Part shown: one piece after another, positions 8,175 through 15,827 of the stretch | Layout: each line of letters begins with the position of its first letter | Position numbering within the stretch: position 1 is the first letter of the stretch | Origin: Sulfitobacter pontiacus | Lineage (GTDB): Bacteria; Pseudomonadota; Alphaproteobacteria; Rhodobacterales; Rhodobacteraceae | Direction: 5' to 3' | Assembly (NCBI RefSeq): GCF_040790665.1 | Contig: NZ_CP160849.1 | Location: 2,133,501-2,197,500, forward strand | Length of the DNA: 64,000 nt | Position numbers and translations under genes: made by a program | Notes under the pieces: generated by a model | Seen by the model: only the letters and a program-made list of their open reading frames with translations | What the model was told of the DNA's origin: nothing | The model's database searches: none

Positions 8175-9812
8175 TTAATTGCCAGCACTTTCCATTTTGC
8201 GATGTGCGATGGTTTCGTCCAGCCAGCCGATCTTCATCTCGGGGACAGAGCTCAGCAGCAGGTCGGTATAATCGTCAAAGGGCGGTGACAGCACCTGACT
8301 TTTGGTGCCATACCGCACCACTTCACCCTGATACATCACAGCGATACTGTCTGCGATGGCTTTTACCGTCGCGAGGTCATGGGTGATGAACAGATAGGCG
8401 ACATCCTCGATCTTTTGCAGGTTCAACAGCAGCTTGAGGATGCCATCTGCCACCAGCGGGTCCAGCGCGCTTGTCACCTCGTCGCAGATGATCAGCTTGG
8501 GCTTGGCGGCCAGCGCACGGGCGATGCAGACACGTTGTTTCTGCCCGCCCGACAGCTCTGCGGGATAGCGGTCCTGAAACCCGTCGCCCAGTTCGATCTC
8601 GTCCAGCAGTTCCTGAATACGCTTCTGCTTTGCCTTGCCTTTCAGCCCGAAATAAAACTCGAGCGGGCGACCGATGATGGTGCCCACGGTCTGGCGCGGG
8701 TTCATCGCGGTATCGGCCATCTGGTAGATCATCTGCATCTCGCGCAGGTCTTCGATGGGGCGTTGCGCCAGGGCGGGGGCAAGCTCGCGCCCGTCAAAGG
8801 TGATCGTCCCGTCGCTTGGGGGCAGCAGGCCGGTGATCACGCGGGCCAGTGTGGATTTGCCCGAGCCGGATTCCCCCACGACAGCCAAGGTCTGGCCCGG
8901 GTGAATATCGACGTTGATCTTCTTGAGCACATCAAAATCCGTGCCGGCATAGCGGGCGGTGACGTTTTCGACCCGCAGAACAGGGGTATCGGTCGGTGTC
9001 TTTTCCTCGTGGCGGATCGACCGGACTGAAACCAGCGCCTTGGTGTAATCTTCCTTGGGCGCGTTGATGATCTGATCAACGGTGCCGTATTCGACCATAT
9101 CCCCTTGTTGCAGCACCATAATATGATCGCTGACCTGTGCCACAACCGCGAGGTCATGGGTGATATAGAGCGCGGCAACGCCGGTGGCGGCGATGGCTTC
9201 TTTGATGGCGGCCAGCACGTCGATCTGCGTGGTCACATCCAGTGCCGTGGTGGGTTCGTCAAAGACCACCAGATCGGGCTGCGGACACAGTGCCAGCGCG
9301 GTCATGCAGCGCTGCAACTGCCCGCCAGACACTTGGTGCGGGTAGCGGTTGCCGATGGTTTCAGGGTCCGGCAGACCAAGCTTGCGGAACAGATCAACCG
9401 CGCGTTCCTCGGCCTCGGCCTTGGTGAACTTGTTCCGATAGATCGCGGCTTCGGTCACCTGATCCATGATCTTTTTCGCGGGGTTGAAAGACGCCGCGGC
9501 GGATTGCGAGACATAGGTCACCTCGGCGCCGCGCAGGCGGCGCACGGCGCGTAGACGCTCCTTGAGGATGTCGCGCCCATTGACCCAAACCTCGCCGCCG
9601 GTGATCTCTACCCCGCCGCGGCCATAGGCCATAGCGGCCAGCCCGATGGTGGATTTGCCCGCGCCGGATTCCCCGATCAGCCCCAGCACCTTGCCGGGTT
9701 GCAGATCAAAGTCGACGCCGTGCACGATCTTGATATCAATCGGCTTTTCGCCGGGCGGATAGGCGGTCGCGCCGATTTTCAGGCCGCGTACCTTGAGAAG
9801 TGGCTCGGTCAT
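8175..9812 (-). CDS. Peptide-type ABC transporter, fused double ATPase (DppD-DppF)
   Basis: A 545-residue protein with two complete ATP-binding domains in tandem, joining what are two proteins in the classic dipeptide system. Walker A GESGAGKST lies at residues 47-55 and GESGSGKST near 311-319. Both halves have LSGGQ-like signatures (VSGGQLQR, LSGGQKQR) and Walker B motifs (VVFDEPT, IICDEVTSALD). The ATG at 9812 overlaps the stop of the permease gene by four bases (ATGA), showing translational coupling. It energises the permeases encoded just upstream. Oligopeptide or dipeptide uptake is the family's usual role; nickel and opine substrates also occur. Confidence 0.9.
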   Translation of the reverse strand: MTEPLLKVRGLKIGATAYPPGEKPIDIKIVHGVDFDLQPGKVLGLIGESGAGKSTIGLAAMAYGRGGVEITGGEVWVNGRDILKERLRAVRRLRGAEVTYVSQSAAASFNPAKKIMDQVTEAAIYRNKFTKAEAEERAVDLFRKLGLPDPETIGNRYPHQVSGGQLQRCMTALALCPQPDLVVFDEPTTALDVTTQIDVLAAIKEAIAATGVAALYITHDLAVVAQVSDHIMVLQQGDMVEYGTVDQIINAPKEDYTKALVSVRSIRHEEKTPTDTPVLRVENVTARYAGTDFDVLKKINVDIHPGQTLAVVGESGSGKSTLARVITGLLPPSDGTITFDGRELAPALAQRPIEDLREMQMIYQMADTAMNPRQTVGTIIGRPLEFYFGLKGKAKQKRIQELLDEIELGDGFQDRYPAELSGGQKQRVCIARALAAKPKLIICDEVTSALDPLVADGILKLLLNLQKIEDVAYLFITHDLATVKAIADSIAVMYQGEVVRYGTKSQVLSPPFDDYTDLLLSSVPEMKIGWLDETIAHRKMESAGN

Positions 9813-10624
9813 CCGCGGCCCCCTTTCAGCGATGTGGTGCGGTTCAAAATCCAGTCCGCAACAAGGTTGATAGAGATGCAAAGCGTGGCGATGGCATAGG
9901 CCGGGTAGAGCGCCGCCTGAATACCATAGTTGATGCCTTCCTTGTTCTCTTTCACGATGCCGCCCCAGTCGGCTTGAGGGGGCTGGACGCCCAGACCCAG
10001 AAACGACAGCGTCGACACAAAGAGCACCGCGAAGATAAAGCGCAGGCCCATCTCGGCGATCAGCGGCGACAGCGCGTTCGGCAGGGTTTCACGGAAAATG
10101 ATCCAGCCGATCTTCTCGCCGCGCAGGCGGGCGGCCTCGACATAGTCCATCACGGTGATGTCCACGGCCACGGCGCGCGCCAGACGGTAGACACGGGTGC
10201 TGTCCAGCAGACCCATCAGGATAATCAGGATCGGCACGGTGGTCGGCATCACCGACAGCACGACAAGCGCAAAGATCAGCGACGGGATCGACATGATCAG
10301 ATCGACAAAGCGCGAAATGGCTTGGTCGACCCAACCGCCGGAGACGGCTGCGAAGAAGCCCAGAATGGACCCCAGCGTAAAGCTGAGGATGGTGGCTGCA
10401 GTGGCGATAAAGATCGTGGTGCGCCCACCATAGATCATACGCGACAGCAGATCGCGCCCGATGCTGTCGGTGCCCAGCAGGAACTCCGACGACGAAGGCT
10501 CCCAAACGTCGCCGACGATTTCAGCCATGCCATAGGGGGCGAGCCAAGGGGCAAAGACGGCCATGATGAAATAGACGCTGGTAAAGAACAGGCCGATCAT
10601 GGCGGAGATAGGAATGTTTTTCAT
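9809..10624 (-). CDS. Peptide-type ABC transporter permease (DppC-like)
   Basis: Inner-membrane permease of 271 residues with about six helices. The N-terminus carries one helix and then the loop GTDSIGRDLLSRMIYGGRTT, typical of DppC/OppC, and the coupling motif is EAARLRGEKIGWIIFRETLPN. The ATG at 10624 after a GGGAG site is preferred over a start six codons upstream. It is coupled to the ATPase gene by a four-base overlap, but 133 bases separate it from the DppB-like gene. Confidence 0.9.
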   Translation of the reverse strand: MKNIPISAMIGLFFTSVYFIMAVFAPWLAPYGMAEIVGDVWEPSSSEFLLGTDSIGRDLLSRMIYGGRTTIFIATAATILSFTLGSILGFFAAVSGGWVDQAISRFVDLIMSIPSLIFALVVLSVMPTTVPILIILMGLLDSTRVYRLARAVAVDITVMDYVEAARLRGEKIGWIIFRETLPNALSPLIAEMGLRFIFAVLFVSTLSFLGLGVQPPQADWGGIVKENKEGINYGIQAALYPAYAIATLCISINLVADWILNRTTSLKGGRG

Positions 10625-10696
10625 GGGTTCGCTCCCAAACAAATGAATGGGTCAACGTCAGGTGGCGATACGGGCATGCGGCAGGGGGTCGCGTTG

Positions 10697-10730
10697 ATGC
10701 GACGCTGAACTGCGGCCCCGTGCGTCGCGC
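10697..10730. repeat. Inverted repeat between the two permease genes
   Basis: GCGACGC (10699-10705) and GCGTCGC (10722-10728) form a hairpin in the 133-base gap between the DppB-like and DppC-like genes. There is no T tract, so it may be an mRNA stability or processing element rather than a terminator. Confidence 0.5.
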
Positions 10731-10757
10731 ATTGCCTCGGGGGGAGATGCGCGGCGC

Positions 10758-11714
10758 TCATTTGGGATGCCTCAGGCGCGGGTTGGCAAGGATCGACACG
10801 ATGTCGGCCACAAGGTTCAACCCGATATAAACGGCCGCAAAGATCAGACCGCAGGCTTGCACCACGGGCACGTCACGTTTGCTGACGTGATCGACCAGAT
10901 ATTGCCCCATGCCGGGATAGGCAAAGACGACCTCTACCACCACGACGCCGACGACCAGATAGGCGAGGTTCAGCATCACCACATTGACGATTGGGGCGAT
11001 GGCGTTGGGGAAGGCGTGCTTGCGGATAATCTTCAGCATGCCCAAGCCCTTAAGCTCGGCTGTTTCGATATAGGCCGATTGCATCACATTCAGGATCGCG
11101 GCGCGGGTCATGCGCATCATATGCGCCAATACGACCAGCGTCAGCACCATCACCGGAATAGCAATCGCGTTCAGCTTGGCCCCGAGGCTCATGCTGTCGT
11201 TGATGATCGCCACCGACGGAAACAGCCGCCATTTGATCGCCACCCAATAGATCAGCACATAGCCGATCATGAATTCCGGGATAGAAATCGTGGTCAGCGT
11301 GACGGCCGAAATCAGCTTGTCGGGCCAGCGGTCCTTGTAGCGCACGGCCAGCAGGCCCAGAAAGATCGCCAGCGGCACAGAGATTGCAGCAGCCCAGAAG
11401 GCAAGGAAAAGCGTGTTCTTCAGACGCCCGCCAAGGCTTTCTGCGATGTCGCGGCCATTGGTCAGCGCGGTGCCCAAGTCTCCTTGAAGCACGCCGCCCA
11501 GCCAGGCGAAATAGCGGGTCATGGCGGGATCGTTCATGCCAAGCTCTCGGCGCAGGTTCGCAAGCGCTTCGGGCGTGGCGGATTGACCTAGGATGGATTG
11601 TGCCACGTCGCCGGGCAAAATCGAGGTGCCTACGAAGATCAGGATCGACGCGGCAAAGAGGAGAAGAAGGCCCAACGCTAAGCGTTGGGCGATCAGTTTG
11701 ACGATGGGATGCAT
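10758..11714 (-). CDS. Peptide-type ABC transporter permease (DppB-like)
   Basis: Inner-membrane permease of 318 residues with about six helices. It has the DppB/OppB features: an N-terminal helix (LALGLLLLFAASILIFVG), the periplasmic segment GDVAQSILGQSATPEALANL, and the coupling motif ETAELKGLGMLKIIRKHAFPNA. The start is 14 bases from the end of the binding-protein gene upstream, in the same transcript. Confidence 0.9.
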   Translation of the reverse strand: MHPIVKLIAQRLALGLLLLFAASILIFVGTSILPGDVAQSILGQSATPEALANLRRELGMNDPAMTRYFAWLGGVLQGDLGTALTNGRDIAESLGGRLKNTLFLAFWAAAISVPLAIFLGLLAVRYKDRWPDKLISAVTLTTISIPEFMIGYVLIYWVAIKWRLFPSVAIINDSMSLGAKLNAIAIPVMVLTLVVLAHMMRMTRAAILNVMQSAYIETAELKGLGMLKIIRKHAFPNAIAPIVNVVMLNLAYLVVGVVVVEVVFAYPGMGQYLVDHVSKRDVPVVQACGLIFAAVYIGLNLVADIVSILANPRLRHPK

Positions 11715-11728
11715 AAGCTGGGTTTACC

Positions 11729-13333
11729 TTATGCGTCTTTGACCCAGCATTTGATCCCGGCTTTGTTGTTGGACAGTTCCGCGTTTGGATCTTCGACCCA
11801 GCCGCCGACATTGTTGGCGACACCATCCACAAAGTCGTTGAACATCGGCAGGATCAACCCGCCTTCGTCGCGGATCATCTGACCCATCTTGGAGTAGGTC
11901 TCTTTGCGCTTGGCCTCGTCCAGTTCGGCGCGGGCCGACAGCAGCATCTCGTCGAACTCGGGGCGTTTCCAGCGGGTGTCGTTCCAGTCCGCGGTCGACA
12001 GATAGGCGGTCGAATACATCTGGTCCTGCACCGGACGGCCACCCCAGTAAGAGGCGCAGAAAGGCTGTTTGTTCCAGACCTCGGACCAGTAGCCATCGTT
12101 CGGCTCGCGTTTGATCTCAAGCGGGATACCGGCGGCTTTGGCGGATTCCTGGAAAAGGGATGCCGCATCGACCGCACCGGGGAAGGCACCGTCTGCAACG
12201 CGCAGGACGATCGGGCTGCCATCATGACCGGAGGCGGCGTAATGCTCTTTCGCCTTCTCGATGGAATGTTCACGCTGCGGGATCGATTCATCGAACAGCG
12301 GATAAGAGGCGTTGATCGGCATGTCGTTCCCGATGGTGCCGTAGCCGCGCAGGATCTTGTCGACCATTTCCTCGCGGTTGATCGCATATTTCAGCGCCAG
12401 ACGCAGGTCGTTGTTGTCGAACGGTGCGGTGTCGACATGGGCGATAAACACATAGTGGCCCCGACCGGCAACGGATTTCACCGTCAGGTTGGGCGCGCGG
12501 TCCAGCAGGGCGGCAACCTTGGGATCAACGCGGTTGATCATGTTGACCTGACCCGACTGCAGCGCCGCGGTCCGTGCAGTGGCATCGTTCAGCACCAGCA
12601 CTTCGTTATAATCGGTGTGGCCGCGGTTGTCGGCGTCCCAGTAGTTTTCGTTGCGCTTGAAGCCGTGGCGCACGCCGGGCTCGTCGACTTCCAGTGTGTA
12701 AGGGCCGGTGCCGATGCCCGCGCCCGGGTTGTCCATGCCGCCATCGGGCTGGATCATCAGGTGGTAGTCGGCCAGCAGGTAGGGAAGGTCAGCGTTGCCG
12801 ACGCCCAGTTCAACGATGAAGTTGTCGCCATCGACCTTCATGTTCTCGATACCGCGCATGATGCCCAAAGCACCGGATTGGCTGTTCTCATCCGAATGGC
12901 GCTGCATGGTTTTCAGCACGTCTTCGGGTGTCATTTCCTTGCCGTTGTGGAACTGGATGCCCTTGCGGATCTTGAACGCCCAGGTTTTCGCATCGGCCGA
13001 GGCCTCGTAGCTTTCGGCCATGCGGTTTTCAATTTCCCCGTTGGGATCGACCTCTACAAGGCTTTCGTACAGGTGGCGCAGGTTGTTCAGCGGCACTTCG
13101 GAGGCGGTCAGCGCAGGATCGAGCGTGTTGGTGGACTCACCGCCCGACGACCCGATTTTCAGTGTGCCACCGCGAATCGGTGCTTCGTGGGCTGCAGCCT
13201 GCGCGTGGTTCGCCAGCATCGAGTTGGCGACGGCGGCTGTCACGCCCAATGCAGCGGCACGCCCGACGAATTCGCGGCGTGTCATAGTGCCCTTGGCCAC
13301 TTGGCCGGTCATATGTTTCAGTTGATCATCCAT
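11729..13333 (-). CDS. Peptide-type ABC transporter binding protein (SBP_bac_5), Tat-exported
   Basis: Periplasmic substrate-binding protein of 534 residues. The N-terminus carries a twin-arginine signal, TRREFVG with Arg19-Arg20, then a hydrophobic stretch and a likely cut after AQA near residue 47. The mature part has family 5 features (LDPALTASEVPLNNLRHLYE, GTGPYTL and the C-terminal EAKRKETYSKMGQMI). The ATG at 13333 follows AGGGAG. It is the first gene after the 132-base gap that probably holds the promoter of the transporter genes. Tat export is less usual in this family than Sec export. Confidence 0.9.
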   Translation of the reverse strand: MDDQLKHMTGQVAKGTMTRREFVGRAAALGVTAAVANSMLANHAQAAAHEAPIRGGTLKIGSSGGESTNTLDPALTASEVPLNNLRHLYESLVEVDPNGEIENRMAESYEASADAKTWAFKIRKGIQFHNGKEMTPEDVLKTMQRHSDENSQSGALGIMRGIENMKVDGDNFIVELGVGNADLPYLLADYHLMIQPDGGMDNPGAGIGTGPYTLEVDEPGVRHGFKRNENYWDADNRGHTDYNEVLVLNDATARTAALQSGQVNMINRVDPKVAALLDRAPNLTVKSVAGRGHYVFIAHVDTAPFDNNDLRLALKYAINREEMVDKILRGYGTIGNDMPINASYPLFDESIPQREHSIEKAKEHYAASGHDGSPIVLRVADGAFPGAVDAASLFQESAKAAGIPLEIKREPNDGYWSEVWNKQPFCASYWGGRPVQDQMYSTAYLSTADWNDTRWKRPEFDEMLLSARAELDEAKRKETYSKMGQMIRDEGGLILPMFNDFVDGVANNVGGWVEDPNAELSNNKAGIKCWVKDA

Positions 13334-13465
13334 GATGAGAACTCCCTGTTTTAGGTGATACTTCCGCGCATTGGTGCGCAGGTTTTTTTATTGACTGGTG
13401 GCACAACGTTAAGCATTTCAGCCCGTGTCGCAAGTGGTAATACCGGCGGCCATGTGACGAGTTTG

Positions 13466-15460
13466 TTACATAAAGTGTCGCTTAATGTCTTCCGTCACGT
13501 CGCGTTCATAGATCAATTTGTCGTTTTCGTACGCTTCAAGACGGGCCGTCAGATGAAAATGGGTCGCGTCCGACCACATCTGCGACCGGGTTTCTGTGCG
13601 CAGGATGATGTCGTCCCGCTCCAGCTCTTCGGTCCAGTGACAGGTGCCTTTTGCGGACAGCGGATCGTCGGGGTGAATGCGCCACACCTCCCGCGCGACA
13701 GAGCCCGCGATCAGCCCGTGATCGGCATCGCGCAGTTTGCCGAAGTCATCCTCGATGATCAGAGAGACGATGCCCGTGACGCGGTCGATCTCTTGCCGGC
13801 GGATGTGGTTTTCGGGGCGCAGTGTCTCTGTCTCCCACGGGGGGGCAGAGGTGGGCGGGGCAAAGCTGTATTCGTCCCCGCCGCTGGTCGGGCGCTGCGG
13901 CAGGTCGATCTGGCCTGACGACAGCGTGACCTCTGCCGCTTCGGGCGCAGGCCAGAGCAGGGGCCAATAGGCGGTAGAGATCGACACCCGCAGCCGGTGC
14001 CCCTTGGGGATGCGATAGGCGATGTGGTCAAGGTTCAGCGTGATGTCGGTCATGGCACCGGGCGCCATCGCCTGCGGATTTTCGGCGCTGTCGCGATGGG
14101 ACAGGTTCAGCACGCCATAGGTAATCCGCGCCGAGGCCCCATCAGGGTGGATATGGTTCAACCGCACCGCGATCTGGCTCTGTGGTTTGTCGCAGGCCAG
14201 ACGCAAGTGCAGACGCGGCGCGCCAAGGATATCCATCTGCTGCGCCAAGGGTCCGCTGTCAAAACAGACGGACAGCGCATCGTCCTGCCGTTGGTCCCCC
14301 GGCATCTCGGGGCCAAGCCAGATCGCGCAGTATTCACCGCCATCCGCCCCGCAATGCGCGGGGGAGGCGACGCTGCGGTCCAGCGGGCCAGCGGTGTCGT
14401 GCAGGCCCTCATCCGTCAGATGCAACGTCTTGACGGGCAGATGCGATGTCGCGCCTGTGGGTTCGGTGATCCAGCGGCCGGGGCGTTCATGTGTCCACGT
14501 GGCGGGGCGCATGCCGTCCATCAGATACGCGCGATAATCGGGGTCGTCCTCGACGCCCGTGTCGATCCCCTTGAGCCACCTATCCCACCAGCGCAGCGCC
14601 TCTTGCAGAAAGCCGATACGGGGTTCGGGGATGGCGAAATGCGGGTATTTGTGCACCCAAGGCCCAACGATCCCCTTTGCACCGGGCAAGGCTTCAACCA
14701 GCTGAGGGACCGCGTTCTTGTAGGAATCGCCCCAGCCGCCAATCGCCAGCACTTTGGCCTTGAGCGCGCTATACTCCTCGATCACCGACCCTTGCTTCCA
14801 ATAGGCGTCGCGTGATTGGTGGCGCAGCCAAAGTGCGGGGAGAAACGGTTCTGCCTCTAGCCGCTCCAGCCACATTTCGCGCCAGTCAGGGCGCAAGGCG
14901 GGATCGGGCGGGCGGCTGGAATAGGCCCACATCGTCGCGCCCCAGCCAAGGTTCTCGTTCAACAGGCACCCGCCCTTGTAGTGGATGTCATCGGCAAAGC
15001 GGTCGACGGTGGAACATAGCGTTATCACCGCCTTAAGCGGCTCTGGCGCATGGGCTGCGACCTGCAGCCCGTTAAAGCCGCCCCAGCTGATGCCCATCAT
15101 GCCCACCGTCCCGCTGCACCACGGTTGCGCGGCAAGCCAGTTGATCACCTCTATGCAATCGGCCTGTTCTTGGGGCGTGTATTCATCCTCCATCACGCCA
15201 TAGCTGTCGCCATTGCCGCGCATATCGACCCGCACGCAGGCATATCCGCGTTGGGCAAACCAAGGATGGGTCAGCGCATCCCGTGCGGTGGTGCCGTCAC
15301 GTTTGCGGTAGGGGAGGTATTCCAGAATCACGGGCACGGGGGCGGTATCGGAATTTTCAGGCCGCCAGACTCGAGCGGAAAGCCGGCATCCATCCGAGAG
15401 GGTGATGCCCATGTCGGGGTCTTCGATCAGTGATAGCGGGGTGTTCTGGGCGGTATCCAT
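13466..15460 (-). CDS. CocE/NonD family hydrolase (X-Pro dipeptidyl-peptidase, S15 type)
   Basis: A 664-residue serine hydrolase. The N-terminal alpha/beta fold carries EYLPYRKRDGT and the nucleophile motif GISWGGF (Ser125). The C-terminal jelly-roll domain is recognisable from KGHRLRVSISTAYWPLLWPAPE. No signal peptide is seen. It starts at 15460 (MDTAQ), though the upstream start at 15505 or a start 16 codons downstream (MGITL) cannot be excluded. Members cleave X-Pro dipeptides, cocaine-like esters or beta-lactam side chains. Its place upstream of a peptide-type importer suggests a peptidase or amidase acting on imported compounds, which is inference. Confidence 0.84.
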   Translation of the reverse strand: MDTAQNTPLSLIEDPDMGITLSDGCRLSARVWRPENSDTAPVPVILEYLPYRKRDGTTARDALTHPWFAQRGYACVRVDMRGNGDSYGVMEDEYTPQEQADCIEVINWLAAQPWCSGTVGMMGISWGGFNGLQVAAHAPEPLKAVITLCSTVDRFADDIHYKGGCLLNENLGWGATMWAYSSRPPDPALRPDWREMWLERLEAEPFLPALWLRHQSRDAYWKQGSVIEEYSALKAKVLAIGGWGDSYKNAVPQLVEALPGAKGIVGPWVHKYPHFAIPEPRIGFLQEALRWWDRWLKGIDTGVEDDPDYRAYLMDGMRPATWTHERPGRWITEPTGATSHLPVKTLHLTDEGLHDTAGPLDRSVASPAHCGADGGEYCAIWLGPEMPGDQRQDDALSVCFDSGPLAQQMDILGAPRLHLRLACDKPQSQIAVRLNHIHPDGASARITYGVLNLSHRDSAENPQAMAPGAMTDITLNLDHIAYRIPKGHRLRVSISTAYWPLLWPAPEAAEVTLSSGQIDLPQRPTSGGDEYSFAPPTSAPPWETETLRPENHIRRQEIDRVTGIVSLIIEDDFGKLRDADHGLIAGSVAREVWRIHPDDPLSAKGTCHWTEELERDDIILRTETRSQMWSDATHFHLTARLEAYENDKLIYERDVTEDIKRHFM

Positions 15461-15827
15461 GCCGCAAAGGTCAGGGGGGAGCCCGGTATTGTCAACCGTT
15501 TGCAAGGGCTTGCGGTGTGGCGCCTATGGGGATTTTTCCTGAGTGAAATGAGGTGGTTAATTATCTGGCAACGTTAACTATTATTAACGCTTTCCCGCAG
15601 TGGTAGAAACTGTGGCCGTGTTGCACTGTTGAAATAAGGCAAGAATGTGGCGTTCCACTTTAACCTTGGCTTTTATGTGTCTAAGCGGCTACCTTCTGCC
15701 TCAATAATACGTTTCGTTTTTTACGACGGACATAATCAGGCGGCTGCACGATGCGATCAACGCGTTGGCGGTCATAAAATTTCTCAGGTGTCGCGCGCAG
15801 AATGCGCACCGAGGTGGAGCAGATATT
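15461..15827. other. Intergenic region with the probable adhesin promoter
   Basis: A 367-base AT-richer gap between the divergent CocE-type and adhesin genes. It holds TTAAC repeats at 15556-15588 and no RNA gene that I can recognise. No convincing -35/-10 pair was fixed. The last part before the adhesin start has GAGGTGGAG as the ribosome site. Confidence 0.6.
15556..15588. promoter_or_regulatory. GTTAAT/GTTAAC/ATTAAC repeat, possible regulator site
   Basis: GTTAAT (15556-15561), GTTAAC (15573-15578) and ATTAAC (15583-15588). The last two are 10 bases apart, one helical turn, and also read as an inverted repeat GTTAA-N6-TTAAC. The site lies about 240 bases before the adhesin start. The spacing is one base short of the CtrA consensus TTAA-N7-TTAA. 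A matching three-copy array lies at 63158-63183. Confidence 0.4.

Noticed and set aside
8175-9812. A sequencing fusion of two ATPase genes
   Set aside because: Double ATPases of this length are a known form in peptide-type importers, and the linker reads normally.
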